64,000 nucleotides of DNA from Phenylobacterium sp. (GCF_030679875.1 NZ_JAUXSP010000002.1:124001-188000); one strand, 5' to 3'. Counted from the stretch's first letter, positions 8,967 through 19,008 are shown. Notes: generated by a model not told the origin, from the letters alone. Program-made: numbers and translations.

Positions 8967-11900
8967 TCAATGAAAGTCCCGGCTGCGGATCAGGCGGCCG
9001 GAGACCTTGGAGGCGGCGCGGATCTCGGCCCTGTCCTCCCGCAGGCGGGAAAGCTGGGGGGTCAGGTCCTCGAACCCTTCGGCCACCACATGGATCACCT
9101 CGCCGGCCTTCTGCAGCCGGCCATGGACCAGCAGGAAGGCCGAGGTCATCACCAGCCGGCGATGGGCCTCGAAGGCGTCCTTCCAGATCACCAGATTGGC
9201 CGGCCCGGTCTCGTCCTCCAGGGTGACGAAGGTGACCCCTTTGGCGGTGCCCGGCCGCTGGCGGACCAGGACGAGGCCGGCCACGCAGACCTTGGCCCCG
9301 TGCCGCAGGTCAGACAGCCGCGCGGCGGGAACAGCGCCGCGGTCCGCCAGTCCCCGGCGGAAGAAGCCGCACGGATGAGCCTTCAGGGACAGGCGTGTGG
9401 TCCGGTAGTCCTCGGCCACCTGGTGGGGCAGGCTCATCAGCGGCAGGTCGGCCTGGGTCTCCGCCGCGCCTAGGCCGCCCCGGCGGGCGAACAGGGGGGC
9501 GGTCTCCTCGATGCGCCCCTCGCCGGTCAGGCCCTTGGCCAGCCACAGGGCCGCGCGCCGGTCCAGCCCAAGGGACCTACAGGCGTCGGCCTCGGCCAGC
9601 AGCTCCAGGGACCGCTGCGACAGGCGGGCCTGGCGGGCGAGTTGCGGCAGGGTGTCGGCGCCCGCCGCCCTCGCCGCCGCCAGACGTTCCATCTCCTCGC
9701 GGCTCAGGCCCTTGATCATGCGCAGGCCAAGCCGCACCGCCTTCAGTCGCCCCTCCACGTCCGGGGTCTCGAGCGTGCAGTCCCAGGCGCTGTCCATGAC
9801 GTCGGGGCCGCGCACCTCCACCCCGTGGTCGCGGGCGTCCCGGACCAGCTGGGCGGGTTGGTAGAAGCCCATGGGCTGGCTGTTGAGCAGGGCGGCGCAG
9901 AAGACGTCAGGCCAGCGCTGCTTGACCCAGGCCGAGGCGTAGACCAGCAGGGCGAAGCTGATGGCGTGGCTCTCCGGGAAGCCATAGGAGCCGAAGCCCT
10001 CGATCTGGGCGAAGCAGCGTCTGGCGAAGTCGGGGTCATAGCCCCGGGTGACCATGCCCTCGACGAACTTGACCCCATAGTCCCCCACATTGCCGTGGTG
10101 GCGGAAGGTGGCCATGGCCCGGCGCAGGCCATTGGCCTCGGCGTCGGTGAACCTGGCCGCCTCGATAGCCAGACGCATGGCCTGTTCCTGGAACAGCGGC
10201 ACGCCGAGCGTCTTGCCCAGCACCTGCCTTAGCTCATCGGGCGGCCCGTGGTCCGGATGGGGGGCGGGGAAGTCCACCGGGTCCTTGCCCTCCCGGCGGC
10301 GCAGATAGGGGTGGACCATGTCGCCTTGGATGGGGCCTGGCCGCACGATGGCGACCTCGATCACCAGGTCATAGAACCGCCGGGGTTGCAGCCTGGGCAG
10401 CATGGACATCTGGGCCCGGCTCTCCACCTGGAAGACGCCCACGGAGTCGGCCCGGCTCAGCATCTCATAGACCGCCGGGTCCTCCTGGGGGATGTCGGCC
10501 AGGTCGTGCAGGTGCTGGCCGTGGTCGGCCCGCAGCATGGACAGGCTTTTGCGCAGGGCGCTCAGCATGCCGAGCGCCAGCACGTCGACCTTCATCAGGC
10601 CGAGCGCATCGATGTCGTCCTTGTCCCACTCGATGAAGGTGCGGTCCTTCATGGCCCCGTTGCCGATGGGCACGGTCTCGTCCAGCCGCCGCTTGGTGAG
10701 GATGAAGCCCCCCACATGTTGCGACAGGTGGCGGGGAAAGCCGATCAGCTGTGTGGCCAGGGTGGTGGCCCGGCGGATCTGGGGGTTGTCCGGATCAAGG
10801 CCGGTCTGGCGGACATGGTCGTCGGGCGTGCCGGTCCCGTAGCTGCCCCAGACCGTGCCCGCCAGCGCCGCGGTCACGTCCTCGGTCAGACCCAGCGCCT
10901 TGCCCACCTGGCGGATGGCCATGCGCGGACGGTAGTGGATGACGGTGGCGCAGATCGCCGCCCGGTCTCTGCCGTAGCGGCCATAGACGTACTGCATCAC
11001 CTCCTCGCGCCGCTCGTGCTCGAAATCCACGTCGATGTCCGGGGGCTCGCCGCGCTCCTCGGAGATGAAGCGGGAAAACAGCAGGTCCTGGTCGGGCTTG
11101 GTGGGGTCCACCGCCGTCACGCCCAGACAGAAACAGACGCAGGAATTGGCCGCCGAGCCCCGCCCCTGGCAGAGGATGCCCTGGGCCCTGGCCCAGGCGA
11201 CGATGTCGTGGACGGTGAGGAAATAGTTGGCGTAGTCGAGGCGCTCGATCAGATCGAGCTCGTGGTTCAGCAGCCTGCGGACCTTGTCGGGCACGCCCCG
11301 CCGGTAGCGCTGAGAGGCGCCGCGCCAGGTGATGTCGCGCAGGTGGGCGATGGGGGTCTTGCCCGGGGGCACGGGCTCGTCGGGATATTCGTAGCGCAGC
11401 TCCGACAGGTCGAAATCGATCAGGCCGGCCACCGCCACCGACTGTTCCAGCGCCTGGGGGAAACGGGCGAACAGACGGGCCATCTCAAGGGGCGACTTCA
11501 GGTGCCGCTCGGCGTTGGCGGCCAGGCGCCAGCCGGCCTGGTCGATGCTGGTCTTTTCAGCGATGCAGGTCAGTACGTCCTGCAAGGGCCTGCGCTCCGG
11601 CCCGTGATAGAGCACGTCATTGACCGCGGTCATGGGCGCGCCGGTGGCCCTGGCCAGCTCCGCCAGTTGCGCCAGCCGGGGCAGGTCCCGGGCGCCATAG
11701 CCCCTTGCCGCGGCCAGCCAGGCCTGGCCCCTGAAGTCGCCAGCCACCTTGGCCAGGGCCTGAGCGAAGGCCCCGTCCAGCCGCGCCGGAGGAACCGCCA
11801 GCACCACCTGGCCCTCGGCGTGGGCGGCGAAGTCGCCATAGGAGAGCTCACAGCCCCCCTTCTTGGTCCGCCGCTGGCCGAGCGTCAGCAGGCGGGTCAG

Positions 11901-12194
11901 GCGGCCATAGGCTTCCCGGTCCTTCGGATAGCAGATCAGGCTCGGCGTCCCGTCGGCGAAGTCCAGCCGGGCGCCGGTCAGGACCCTGATGTTGCGCTCC
12001 CGCCCGGCGCTCCAGGCCCGCACCACGCCGGCCAGGCTGTTGCGGTCACAGACCCCGATGGCGCAAACGCCCAAGGCCTCGGCGGTGGCCACCAACTCCC
12101 ACGGGTGAGATGCGCCGCGCAGGAAGGAGAAGTTGCTGGCCGCCATCAGCTCGGCATAGGCGGGGGAGGGGGCGGGCGTGTGGGCAAGCGACAT
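8967..12194 (-). CDS. dnaE2: Error-prone DNA polymerase DnaE2 (ImuC)
   Basis: C-family polymerase catalysing damage-induced mutagenic translesion synthesis with ImuA and ImuB. The 1075-residue protein has an N-terminal PHP domain ([20 protein letters not shown]), the palm with the catalytic aspartates in [16 protein letters not shown], a helix-hairpin-helix region and a C-terminal OB domain. The ATG at 12194 starts eight bases after the imuB stop codon, which shows operon organisation. Like other DnaE2 proteins it is shorter than the replicative DnaE. Expression should be controlled by the LexA box in front of imuA. The stop codon is ten bases from that of the convergent kinase gene. Confidence 0.96.
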   Translation of the reverse strand: MSLAHTPAPSPAYAELMAASNFSFLRGASHPWELVATAEALGVCAIGVCDRNSLAGVVRAWSAGRERNIRVLTGARLDFADGTPSLICYPKDREAYGRLTRLLTLGQRRTKKGGCELSYGDFAAHAEGQVVLAVPPARLDGAFAQALAKVAGDFRGQAWLAAARGYGARDLPRLAQLAELARATGAPMTAVNDVLYHGPERRPLQDVLTCIAEKTSIDQAGWRLAANAERHLKSPLEMARLFARFPQALEQSVAVAGLIDFDLSELRYEYPDEPVPPGKTPIAHLRDITWRGASQRYRRGVPDKVRRLLNHELDLIERLDYANYFLTVHDIVAWARAQGILCQGRGSAANSCVCFCLGVTAVDPTKPDQDLLFSRFISEERGEPPDIDVDFEHERREEVMQYVYGRYGRDRAAICATVIHYRPRMAIRQVGKALGLTEDVTAALAGTVWGSYGTGTPDDHVRQTGLDPDNPQIRRATTLATQLIGFPRHLSQHVGGFILTKRRLDETVPIGNGAMKDRTFIEWDKDDIDALGLMKVDVLALGMLSALRKSLSMLRADHGQHLHDLADIPQEDPAVYEMLSRADSVGVFQVESRAQMSMLPRLQPRRFYDLVIEVAIVRPGPIQGDMVHPYLRRREGKDPVDFPAPHPDHGPPDELRQVLGKTLGVPLFQEQAMRLAIEAARFTDAEANGLRRAMATFRHHGNVGDYGVKFVEGMVTRGYDPDFARRCFAQIEGFGSYGFPESHAISFALLVYASAWVKQRWPDVFCAALLNSQPMGFYQPAQLVRDARDHGVEVRGPDVMDSAWDCTLETPDVEGRLKAVRLGLRMIKGLSREEMERLAAARAAGADTLPQLARQARLSQRSLELLAEADACRSLGLDRRAALWLAKGLTGEGRIEETAPLFARRGGLGAAETQADLPLMSLPHQVAEDYRTTRLSLKAHPCGFFRRGLADRGAVPAARLSDLRHGAKVCVAGLVLVRQRPGTAKGVTFVTLEDETGPANLVIWKDAFEAHRRLVMTSAFLLVHGRLQKAGEVIHVVAEGFEDLTPQLSRLREDRAEIRAASKVSGRLIRSRDFH

Positions 12195-12202
12195 GGGCGG
12201 GC

Positions 12203-13780
12203 CTATCCGAACAGGCCGTGCAGCCACCACTTGGTCGGGGCGCCCGCCTCATAGAGGCCTGATCGGAAGATCCAGAAGCGGCCGCCGTCCTGGTCCTCCA
12301 CCCGGTAATAGTCGCGCACATGGGTGGTCGAGGCCGCCTCGATCGGCGCCTTCCACCACTCCTCGGCGATCCGTTCCGGCCCTTCGGCCAGGCGCACCCG
12401 GTGCAGCCGGCCCCGCCAGCGGAACTGCACCGGCGGGTCATCAGGCACCGGCGCCGTGGCTTCGATAGGCTCTGGCCGGCGGAACAGGCGGATGGGCCTG
12501 GGCCGCGCCGGGTCCCAGCGGGCCGGGGGTTCGGGGGAGAAGGGCGCGCGTCTGGCCACCGCCCGCTCGGGCACATGGCTCTCCACCGCCTGGCTGGTCC
12601 AGACCCGCTCAGGCCCCAGGCGGTTGGCCAGGCGGTCCACCAGGGGGGCGATCTCGACGCCTCCGCCCACCGCCGGCTCTGGGGTCAGCGCGCTTTGGCG
12701 AGGGTTCAGAGCCTCCACCTCGAAGGCCGCCAGCGTCACCTGCTCCACCCCAAAGCCGGGATCCACCTGCTCCAGCCGCGGCAGGAAGAGGCGGGTGATC
12801 CTGGCCGCCTCCCGGGCGCCGACGGCCAGGCCCACCTCCACGGTCTGGGGACGCCCGTCCACCCTGTGATAGGCGAGCTCGAAGCGGCGGGCGCCCTGGC
12901 CCTCGGCGGTCAGCCGGGCGCAGAGCCGTTCGACGATGTCGCCGCACACCCGGGCCATATCGTCGGGGCTGCTGATGGGCTCGGCCAGGGCGAGGCGATC
13001 GAACCAGGGGTTGGGCGGCCTGCGGAAGGCCAGGGCCTCGGGCGCCTCGCCCAGCGCCTGGTCCAGGCGGGTGATCAGCTCCAGGCCAAACCGCCTGGCG
13101 AGCTGGCTGCGGGGCAGGCGACGGACCTCTCCGATCCGGCGCAGGCCCAGGCGTTCGAGCTGGGCGCAGGCGGCCTGTGAAATCCGCAGGGCGCTGGGGG
13201 GCAGGTGATCCAGCACCTCTTCTTGCCGGCCCGGCGGGCAGAGGCTGGCCCCGTCCCCGTGGCGGGCCAGGGCCCAGGCTGCGCCGGGCGTATCGGCCAC
13301 CCCGCAGACCATGGGCAGGCCGTTGCGGGCCAGGCGGCGGCGGAAGTCGGCGACCAGGGCGGCCTCGCCTCCCCACAGATGGGCGAGGCCCGTCATATCC
13401 AGGAACAGGCCGTCGGGGGGATCGGGCGCCACGGCCGGAGAAAAGCGCACGCACCAGTCGACCAGGGCCCGCAGGGCCTGGGCGTCGGCCTCCGGCTCGG
13501 CCTCGGCGGCCGCGAGATCGGGGACATAGGCCAGGGCGTCGGCGGCCTTCTGACCGGCGAACAGGCCAAGGCCTGCGGCCGCGCGGTCCACCGCCGCCAG
13601 CCGGCGGGTTCCGCCTCTTGTCTCCACCAGGGCCAGGGGGGCCTCAGGCGAGGCGACGGCGGGGGACGCCTTGCCCCCCGGCGGGGAAGGGGGCGGGGGA
13701 GCTTGCGGGGCGGGCGGGTTGCGCCGGCGCCAGTTGTCGATCGCCAAGGTCGGCGACCAGGCGCAGAGGATGCGCGTCAT
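12203..13780 (-). CDS. imuB: ImuB, Y-family polymerase-like mutasome scaffold
   Basis: Catalytically degenerate Y-family polymerase homologue that links DnaE2 to the sliding clamp. It has 525 residues and begins [21 protein letters not shown] proline-rich insertion at about residues 20-46 interrupts the first palm strand region and coincides with the overlap with imuA. The fingers and thumb follow ([38 protein letters not shown]). A possible clamp-binding segment is PIRLFRRP near residue 435. The acidic residues needed for nucleotide transfer are not evident, as expected for ImuB. The start lies 137 bases inside imuA. Confidence 0.92.
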   Translation of the reverse strand: MTRILCAWSPTLAIDNWRRRNPPAPQAPPPPSPPGGKASPAVASPEAPLALVETRGGTRRLAAVDRAAAGLGLFAGQKAADALAYVPDLAAAEAEPEADAQALRALVDWCVRFSPAVAPDPPDGLFLDMTGLAHLWGGEAALVADFRRRLARNGLPMVCGVADTPGAAWALARHGDGASLCPPGRQEEVLDHLPPSALRISQAACAQLERLGLRRIGEVRRLPRSQLARRFGLELITRLDQALGEAPEALAFRRPPNPWFDRLALAEPISSPDDMARVCGDIVERLCARLTAEGQGARRFELAYHRVDGRPQTVEVGLAVGAREAARITRLFLPRLEQVDPGFGVEQVTLAAFEVEALNPRQSALTPEPAVGGGVEIAPLVDRLANRLGPERVWTSQAVESHVPERAVARRAPFSPEPPARWDPARPRPIRLFRRPEPIEATAPVPDDPPVQFRWRGRLHRVRLAEGPERIAEEWWKAPIEAASTTHVRDYYRVEDQDGGRFWIFRSGLYEAGAPTKWWLHGLFG

Positions 13781-14492
13781 CCTGGATCTCCGTTTCGCAA
13801 TAGGCGGCGGGACTTTCAAACAGCCAGGCGCCGGGGCGTCCGCCGCGACAGCGCTCCAGGGTGGCGCGCCAGCGGGGCGGCCCCAGGCCCGGTCGTCCCG
13901 CCGCGGGCTGGCTGGGGGCCGAGGCGATGGACCAGCGGGTGGCCGCCGCCGATCCCCCGGCGGTCCCCGAAGACCCGCCGCCAAAGGGCCGCCGGGCGAT
14001 CAGGAAGCCCGTGGCCTGACCCTTTTCGCAGGCCAGCTGCAGGCGCCGTCCCGCCGTCAGGTCGCAGGCCTGGGCCTCCACGAACACCACGCCCACCCCT
14101 GAGGCCCCCAGGGCGTCCTCGGCCGCAGCCAGGGCCTGGGCCTCGTCCCTCGCCCAGACCTCGATCAGTCCGCCGGAGGGAAAGCCCAGCCCCGCCAGAC
14201 CCGGCAGGTGCAGATCATCCCGCCGGGCGATCCATACCGCCGGCCCCTTCTTCAGCAGGGGCCGGGCCAGCAGGGCGGCGAAGGCGGCGGGCGCGGCGGC
14301 GGTCTCGGCCTCCATCCCTTCGCCCCCCACCTCATGCCAGCGGTGAAGGGGCAGGCCTCGGCCGCCGGGAAAGCAGCGGTCGATGCGCGGGTCGCCGAAG
14401 GGGAGGGACTCAGACTCCCCCCGTCCGCCCGTCTCCAGGGCGGCGATCTTCGCCCGCACGGCGTCCAGACGCCCGCTGCGAAAACCGGCCAT
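13644..14492 (-). CDS. imuA: ImuA, RecA/SulA-related mutasome protein
   Basis: First gene of the damage-inducible mutagenesis cassette. The 282-residue protein resembles ImuA (SulA/RecA-like fold): GRGLPLHRWHEVGGEG near the N terminus, a degenerate nucleotide-binding core (AVWIARRDDLHLPGL) and RCRGGRPGAWLFE toward the end. It interacts with ImuB and assists DnaE2-dependent translesion synthesis. The ATG at 14492 has GAGGAG six to seven bases upstream. The last 45 residues are encoded within the imuB reading frame; the conserved part ends near HPLRLVADL and the remainder is a proline-rich tail, so the tail may be non-essential. Confidence 0.9.
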   Translation of the reverse strand: MAGFRSGRLDAVRAKIAALETGGRGESESLPFGDPRIDRCFPGGRGLPLHRWHEVGGEGMEAETAAAPAAFAALLARPLLKKGPAVWIARRDDLHLPGLAGLGFPSGGLIEVWARDEAQALAAAEDALGASGVGVVFVEAQACDLTAGRRLQLACEKGQATGFLIARRPFGGGSSGTAGGSAAATRWSIASAPSQPAAGRPGLGPPRWRATLERCRGGRPGAWLFESPAAYCETEIQDDAHPLRLVADLGDRQLAPAQPARPASSPAPFPAGGQGVPRRRLA

Positions 14493-14508
14493 GGCTCCTC
14501 ATCCTTTT

Positions 14509-14523
14509 GTTCTATTTTTGTTC
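14509..14523 (-). promoter_or_regulatory. LexA (SOS) box of the imuA operon
   Basis: The sequence is GTTCTATTTTTGTTC, an exact match to the alphaproteobacterial SOS box GTTC-N7-GTTC. It lies 16 to 30 bases upstream of the imuA start codon, overlapping the expected promoter. LexA bound here would repress imuA-imuB-dnaE2 until DNA damage. Confidence 0.9.
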
Positions 14524-14700
14524 TAGTCCGGAGTCCGCCAGAGTCAATCAACCCAGAATGAGTCGTCGGGGCTGAGCCCCTCGCCGGCCCCGCGAATCAG
14601 ATACCCCCAGGACTGCGGGTGCGTCGCCAGACCGCGAACCGGGGCCTGCGCCCCGCGTTGCCTCCTGAGTCAGGCGCCGCATCGCAAGGAAGGCCGCGCA

Positions 14701-15234
14701 ATGTTGCGACGATTCATCGACTGGTGGCGGGGCCCAGCACCCCTCCCTCTGACGCCCGAGACCCCGACCCGGCAGGCCGGCGCGGTGCCCTATCGTGTGA
14801 GCGACAAGGGGGTGTCGGTCCTGCTGGTCACCTCACGGCGCACCGGGCGCTGGGTCTTTCCCAAGGGCGGTCTGATGAGCGGCCGCACCCCCTGGGAGTC
14901 CGCGGCCCAGGAGGCCCTGGAGGAGGCCGGCGTCGAGGGCGAGGTCGAGGATGTGGCGCTGGGCGCCTATCCTTCGGTCCGTATCCGCGGGGACCAGCGC
15001 GAAGCCATCGAGGTCAGCCTCTATCTCCTGCGGGTCACCCGCCAGCTCGACCGCTGGCCCGAGCGCGGTCAGAGGCGGCGGCGGTGGATGAGCCTGCCGG
15101 AGGCCGCCGCCCGCCTCGGGGATCCGGGTCTGGTCGACCTGCTGAACCGGACGGCTGATCGCCTGGAGACCCTGGCGGCGCCGGCCAAGCCCGGAAAGGC
15201 CCGCCGCAAGGTCAAAGCCGCATCAGGACGCTGA
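14701..15234 (+). CDS. NUDIX hydrolase
   Basis: 177-residue cytoplasmic NUDIX-fold protein of the diadenosine/diphosphoinositol polyphosphate hydrolase-like group. The Nudix box reads GGLMSGRTPWESAAQEALEEAGV: the catalytic EExG part is intact, but the first glutamate is Arg and the usual Arg of RE is Gln. It hydrolyses some nucleoside diphosphate linked to X; the substrate cannot be deduced. AAGGAAGG precedes the ATG at 14701. The last 23 bases overlap the convergent phosphate transporter gene. The C terminus is lysine/arginine-rich. Confidence 0.88.
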   Translation: MLRRFIDWWRGPAPLPLTPETPTRQAGAVPYRVSDKGVSVLLVTSRRTGRWVFPKGGLMSGRTPWESAAQEALEEAGVEGEVEDVALGAYPSVRIRGDQREAIEVSLYLLRVTRQLDRWPERGQRRRRWMSLPEAAARLGDPGLVDLLNRTADRLETLAAPAKPGKARRKVKAASGR

Positions 15235-16711
15235 GCAGGCCATACATGCCGGCCGCCAGGACCCCTGCGGCCGGGACGGTGACCACCCAGGCCGCGGCGA
15301 TGCTCCAGGCGTGCCGGCGGCGGACCAGGCGGCGCTTCTCAGTCTTCTCCCGCTGGCGTTCGGTGAGTTCTGAGGGCGGGGACGGCTGGAGGGATTCAGG
15401 CGGAACCCCATTAGGCCTGCGGCGCACCCCGCGGTTGGTCAGAATCTCCCGCAGCAGACCCACCCCGAAGATGCCGCCGATGGCGATGTGGGTCGAGGAG
15501 ACCGGCAGGCCGAGCGTCGAGGCGCCAAGCACCGTGATGGCCGCGGCCTGGGCCACGCAATAGGCCCGGATGGCGTCCATCTTGGTGATCTTCTCCCCCA
15601 CCGTGCGGATCAGGCGCGGGCCGAACAGGGCCAGGCCCAGCGAAATCCCCAGCGCTCCGATGGCCAGCACCCAGAGCGGCAGGGCGACGTCGCCCGCGAT
15701 GGTGGCCGAGCCGGTCTGGGTCGCGCTGACGATGGCCGCCAGGGGGCCGACGGCGTTGGCCACGTCATTGGCCCCGTGGGCGAAGGACAGCAGCGCCGCG
15801 GCGCAGATCAGCGGCAGGACGAAGAGCCGGCTGACCTCCTTGCGCCGGTTGTCCATCAGGGCCGCGCGCCGCGCCACCCAGGGCCGCGCGGCCAGCCAGC
15901 CGGCCAGGGCCAGGACCGCGCCCAGGGTCAGGGTCGTCTGATGTGACGGCGTCCAGACCCGGCTGAGTCCTTTGGACAGCATGTAGAGGGTGAAAACCCC
16001 GCTCATCAGGCCGATCAGCAGGGGCACCCAGGTGCGGGCTGCGGCGATCCGGTCCTGACGGAACAGGATAGTGACCTTGATCAGGCCCAGCAGGCCTGCG
16101 GCCACCAGTCCGCCAAGCACCGGTGAAATCACCCAGCTGGCGGCGATGGCGCCCAGCGTCGGCCAGGCGACCACCCCGAAGCCCGCCGCCGCCACCCCGG
16201 AGCCCAGGACCGCCCCGACGATGGAGTGGGTGGTGGAGACCGGCGCCCCGATCACCGTGGCCAGGTTGATCCAGACCGCGGCGGCGAACAGGGCCGCGGT
16301 CATCACCAGGATGAAGTTCACCGTCCCAAGGTCTGCGGGCGGGGTGATGATCCCCTTGGAGACCGTAGAGACCACGTCGCCGCCGGCCAGGATGGCGCCG
16401 GCGGCCTCGCAGATTCCGGCGATGACCAGGGCCGCGGCCATGGGCAGGGCCTTGCTGCCGACGGCCGGCCCCATATTGTTGGCCACGTCATTGGCGCCGA
16501 TATTCAGAGCCAGATAGCCGGCGACCACCGCGCCGATGATGGCGTAGATGGCCAAGGGACCGTCGCCGACCACCAAGGTGGCGAAGATCGTGACCGCCAC
16601 CAGGAACAGGACCGACAGGCCCGGCAGGGCGATGGAGCGCGACAGCTCGTGGGTCGCGCTCTGCAGGCGGGTGACCTTACCGAGGTCCTTGTCGAGGGTG
16701 GTCTTGGCCAA
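15212..16711 (-). CDS. PiT-family inorganic phosphate transporter
   Basis: Inner-membrane low-affinity phosphate symporter of 499 residues. The two inverted PiT signatures are both present: GANDVANNMGPAVGSKA in the N-terminal half and GANDVANAVGPLAAI in the C-terminal half, with APVSTTHSIVGAVLG and LPVSSTHIAIGGIFG as the matching second motifs. About ten hydrophobic segments are interrupted by a hydrophilic loop rich in arginine and proline near the C terminus. The apparent start is TTG at 16711, preceded by GGAAG; no in-frame ATG lies near. No Pho regulator or phoU-like gene is adjacent. Confidence 0.92.
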   Translation of the reverse strand: MAKTTLDKDLGKVTRLQSATHELSRSIALPGLSVLFLVAVTIFATLVVGDGPLAIYAIIGAVVAGYLALNIGANDVANNMGPAVGSKALPMAAALVIAGICEAAGAILAGGDVVSTVSKGIITPPADLGTVNFILVMTAALFAAAVWINLATVIGAPVSTTHSIVGAVLGSGVAAAGFGVVAWPTLGAIAASWVISPVLGGLVAAGLLGLIKVTILFRQDRIAAARTWVPLLIGLMSGVFTLYMLSKGLSRVWTPSHQTTLTLGAVLALAGWLAARPWVARRAALMDNRRKEVSRLFVLPLICAAALLSFAHGANDVANAVGPLAAIVSATQTGSATIAGDVALPLWVLAIGALGISLGLALFGPRLIRTVGEKITKMDAIRAYCVAQAAAITVLGASTLGLPVSSTHIAIGGIFGVGLLREILTNRGVRRRPNGVPPESLQPSPPSELTERQREKTEKRRLVRRRHAWSIAAAWVVTVPAAGVLAAGMYGLLSVLMRL

Positions 16712-16879
16712 GGGAGGCTTCCATGGAGACGATCATCCGTGGGCGGCGCATTAGCACAGACCGCCGCCCGAAACAGGGGCGCGACGCCTCATGTGCGGGT
16801 GTGATGAGGACATTTCGCTTGTCCACCTGATCATGCTTGGTCAAGTCTGACGCCATAGCTTGATGGGACATTGAGGCTC

Positions 16880-17203
16880 ATGCGCCATATCCTGCTTACC
16901 GCCCTGGCGGCGATCCTGCTGGTTGGTCCGGCGGCAGCCCAGGAAACGCCGCTACAGCCAGGGGCCGCCGCTGAGGTGGCTGGCGTCGATGTCGATGGCG
17001 AGGTTGCGCCGGCGCCGCAGCCCGATCCGGTGATTTGCCGGCGGGTGGAGATCCCCGGCTCGCGGCTGTCGACCCAGAAGGTGTGCAAACCCAAGAGTGA
17101 GTGGGTCGCCCAGAGCCGTCGCCGCTCCGGTGGCGGCGAAATCAACCAGACCGACTGCGGCGGCGGTTCCGGCTGCGAAATCTACGCCCTGCCCTCCACC
17201 TGA
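16880..17203 (+). CDS. Small secreted protein of unknown function
   Basis: 107-residue protein with a signal peptide cleaved near AAAQ|ETP. The mature part has an acidic, Pro/Ala-rich start and then VICRRVEIPGSRLSTQKVCKPKSEWV, a cysteine-containing pattern found in many small periplasmic proteins of alphaproteobacteria. Four cysteines may form two disulfides. The ATG at 16880 follows GAGG; a TTG three codons upstream is a less likely start. I do not recognise a function, and no neighbour suggests one. Confidence 0.75.
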   Translation: MRHILLTALAAILLVGPAAAQETPLQPGAAAEVAGVDVDGEVAPAPQPDPVICRRVEIPGSRLSTQKVCKPKSEWVAQSRRRSGGGEINQTDCGGGSGCEIYALPST

Positions 17204-17238
17204 GGGGGGGCGGCGGCTGGCCAGCCATCCCCCAAACT

Positions 17239-17329
17239 CCGTCACGGTCGGGCCTGACCCGACCATCCATGCACACCGGCTTTAGGGCCCTGAGTGCATG
17301 GACCCTCGGATCAAGTCCGAGGGTGACGG
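17239..17329. repeat. Composite palindromic intergenic repeat, copy 2
   Basis: The outer arms CCGTCAC and GTGACGG enclose three inner inverted repeats: GGTCGGG/CCCGACC, CATGCAC/GTGCATG and ACCCTCGGA/TCCGAGGGT. The right half is shared with 6123-6210. It lies between the convergent ends of the small secreted protein gene and serA, where it could also end transcription in both directions. Confidence 0.7.
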
Positions 17330-17344
17330 CAGAGAGGCGTCTGC

Positions 17345-18922
17345 TCAGAAGCGCAGGGTGCGGGCTTCCTTGACGTGGGGCAGGGCCTGGATGTTGGTCA
17401 TCAGGGCCTCGCTGGGGACCTGGTCGACGCCGACCAGGGCGATGGCGTCGTCACCGGCCGAGACGCGGCCCAGGTTGAAGGTGGCGATGTTCACGCCCGC
17501 CTCGGCCAGCATGATGCCCAGCGCGCCGATGAAGCCCGGCTTATCCTCGTTGTTCACATAGAGCATGGTCGGGCCGAAGGGCGCGTCCAGGTCCATCCCC
17601 TTGACCTCCACCACCCGCGGCGTACCGGCCAGGACCGAGCCCGCGAAGGAGCGCTTGCCCTTCTCGGTGGTGACGGTGATGCGGATCAGGCTCTCATAGA
17701 TGGGCGAGTCTTCCTGGTGGGATTCCGAGAGCGTGATGCCGCGCTCCTTGGCCACGGCCGGGGCCGAGACCATGTTGACCGCGTCGCCCAGCATGGGCCG
17801 CAGGACGCCGGCCAGGGCCGCGGCGGTCAGCGGCTTGGCGTTCAGCTTGGAGACCTCGCCCTCATAGGCGATGTCGATGGCCGCCACCCCATAGTCGACC
17901 ATCTGGCCGGCGAAGACGCCGAGCTTGCCGGCCAGGGCGATGAAGGGCGCCAGGCGCGGGGCCTCTTCGGCGGTGACCGAGGGTGAGTTCAGCGCATTGG
18001 TGACCGCGCCGGTGAGCAGATAGTCGCTCATCTGTTCAGCCACCTGCAGGGCGACATTCTCCTGGGCCTCGTTGGTCGAGGCGCCCAGGTGCGGGGTGGC
18101 GATGAAGTTCTCGGCCCCGAACAGGACATTGGCCTTGGCCGGCTCCTCGACGAAGACGTCAAAGGCCGCGCCGCCGATGTGACCTTCGTCCAGCAGCTTG
18201 CGCAGGGCGGTTTCGTCCACCAGGCCGCCCCGGGCGCAGTTGATGATCTTCACGCCCTTCTTGGCCTTGGCCAGATTCTCGGCCGACAGGATGTTGCGGG
18301 TCTTGTCGGTCAGCGGGGTGTGCAGGGTGATGAAGTCGGCCCGGGCCAGCAGCTCGTCCAGTTCCACCTTCTCCACGCCCAGCTCGACGGCGCGTTCCGG
18401 CGACAGGAAGGGGTCGTAGGCCACCACCTTCATCTTCAGGCCGAGCGCCCGGTCGGCGACGATGGAGCCGATATTGCCCGCCCCGATCAGGCCCAGGGTC
18501 TTGGCGTAGACCTCCACGCCCATGAAGCGGTTCTTCTCCCACTTGCCGGCCTGGGTGGAGACGTCGGCCGCGGGCAGCTGGCGGGCCAGGGCGAACATCA
18601 TGGCGATGGCGTGCTCGGCCGTGGTGATCGAGTTGCCGAACGGGGTGTTCATCACCACGATGCCGGCGGCGGTGGCCGCGGGGATGTCGACATTGTCGAC
18701 CCCGATGCCAGCCCGGCCAATGACCTTCATGTTTTTCGCCGCAGCGATGACGTCCTTGTCGGCCTTGGTGGCCGAGCGGACGGCCAGACCGTCATAGTCG
18801 CCGATGATCTTCAGCAGCTCGTCCTTGGACAGGCCGGTCTTTACGTCGGCGTCGACGCCGCGCTGCTTGAAGATCTCGATGGCGGCGGGGCTCAGCTTGT
18901 CAGCGATGAGAACGCGGGGCAT
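17345..18922 (-). CDS. serA: D-3-phosphoglycerate dehydrogenase
   Basis: First step of serine synthesis: oxidation of 3-phosphoglycerate to 3-phosphohydroxypyruvate with NAD. The 525-residue long-type enzyme has the catalytic domain split by the NAD-binding Rossmann region (GLIGAGNIGSIVADRA), catalytic Arg in NCARGGLVDE, Glu in VFVEEPA and His in ATPHLGAST. An intervening domain is followed by a C-terminal ACT domain (NEDKPGFIGALGIMLAEAGV) that probably senses serine. It follows serC by 105 bases on the same strand, with a hairpin between them. Confidence 0.97.
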   Translation of the reverse strand: MPRVLIADKLSPAAIEIFKQRGVDADVKTGLSKDELLKIIGDYDGLAVRSATKADKDVIAAAKNMKVIGRAGIGVDNVDIPAATAAGIVVMNTPFGNSITTAEHAIAMMFALARQLPAADVSTQAGKWEKNRFMGVEVYAKTLGLIGAGNIGSIVADRALGLKMKVVAYDPFLSPERAVELGVEKVELDELLARADFITLHTPLTDKTRNILSAENLAKAKKGVKIINCARGGLVDETALRKLLDEGHIGGAAFDVFVEEPAKANVLFGAENFIATPHLGASTNEAQENVALQVAEQMSDYLLTGAVTNALNSPSVTAEEAPRLAPFIALAGKLGVFAGQMVDYGVAAIDIAYEGEVSKLNAKPLTAAALAGVLRPMLGDAVNMVSAPAVAKERGITLSESHQEDSPIYESLIRITVTTEKGKRSFAGSVLAGTPRVVEVKGMDLDAPFGPTMLYVNNEDKPGFIGALGIMLAEAGVNIATFNLGRVSAGDDAIALVGVDQVPSEALMTNIQALPHVKEARTLRF

Positions 18923-18983
18923 GGGCGTAGTCTTTCTCGTCTGCGCGCCTGCCGATCGCGGCGAGGCGGTGATGTTGGGTAAG

Positions 18984-19008
18984 GGGAGGCGCAGGGCGCG
19001 CGCCTCCC
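18984..19008 (-). other. Hairpin between serC and serA
   Basis: GGGAGGCGC and GCGCCTCCC form a perfect nine-base stem with a seven-base loop in the serC-serA intergenic region. No T-run follows on the minus strand, so it is more likely a processing or stability element, or a weak attenuator, than a full terminator. Confidence 0.4.

Noticed and set aside
10248..12254. Long open frame on the plus strand opposite dnaE2
   Set aside because: It is the antisense image of a high-GC gene; its translation is repetitive in Gly, Gln, His and Asp without any fold, while DnaE2 is unmistakable on the other strand.
16723..16725. ATG at 16725 as the PiT transporter start
   Set aside because: It is in another frame and reaches a stop after 15 codons.
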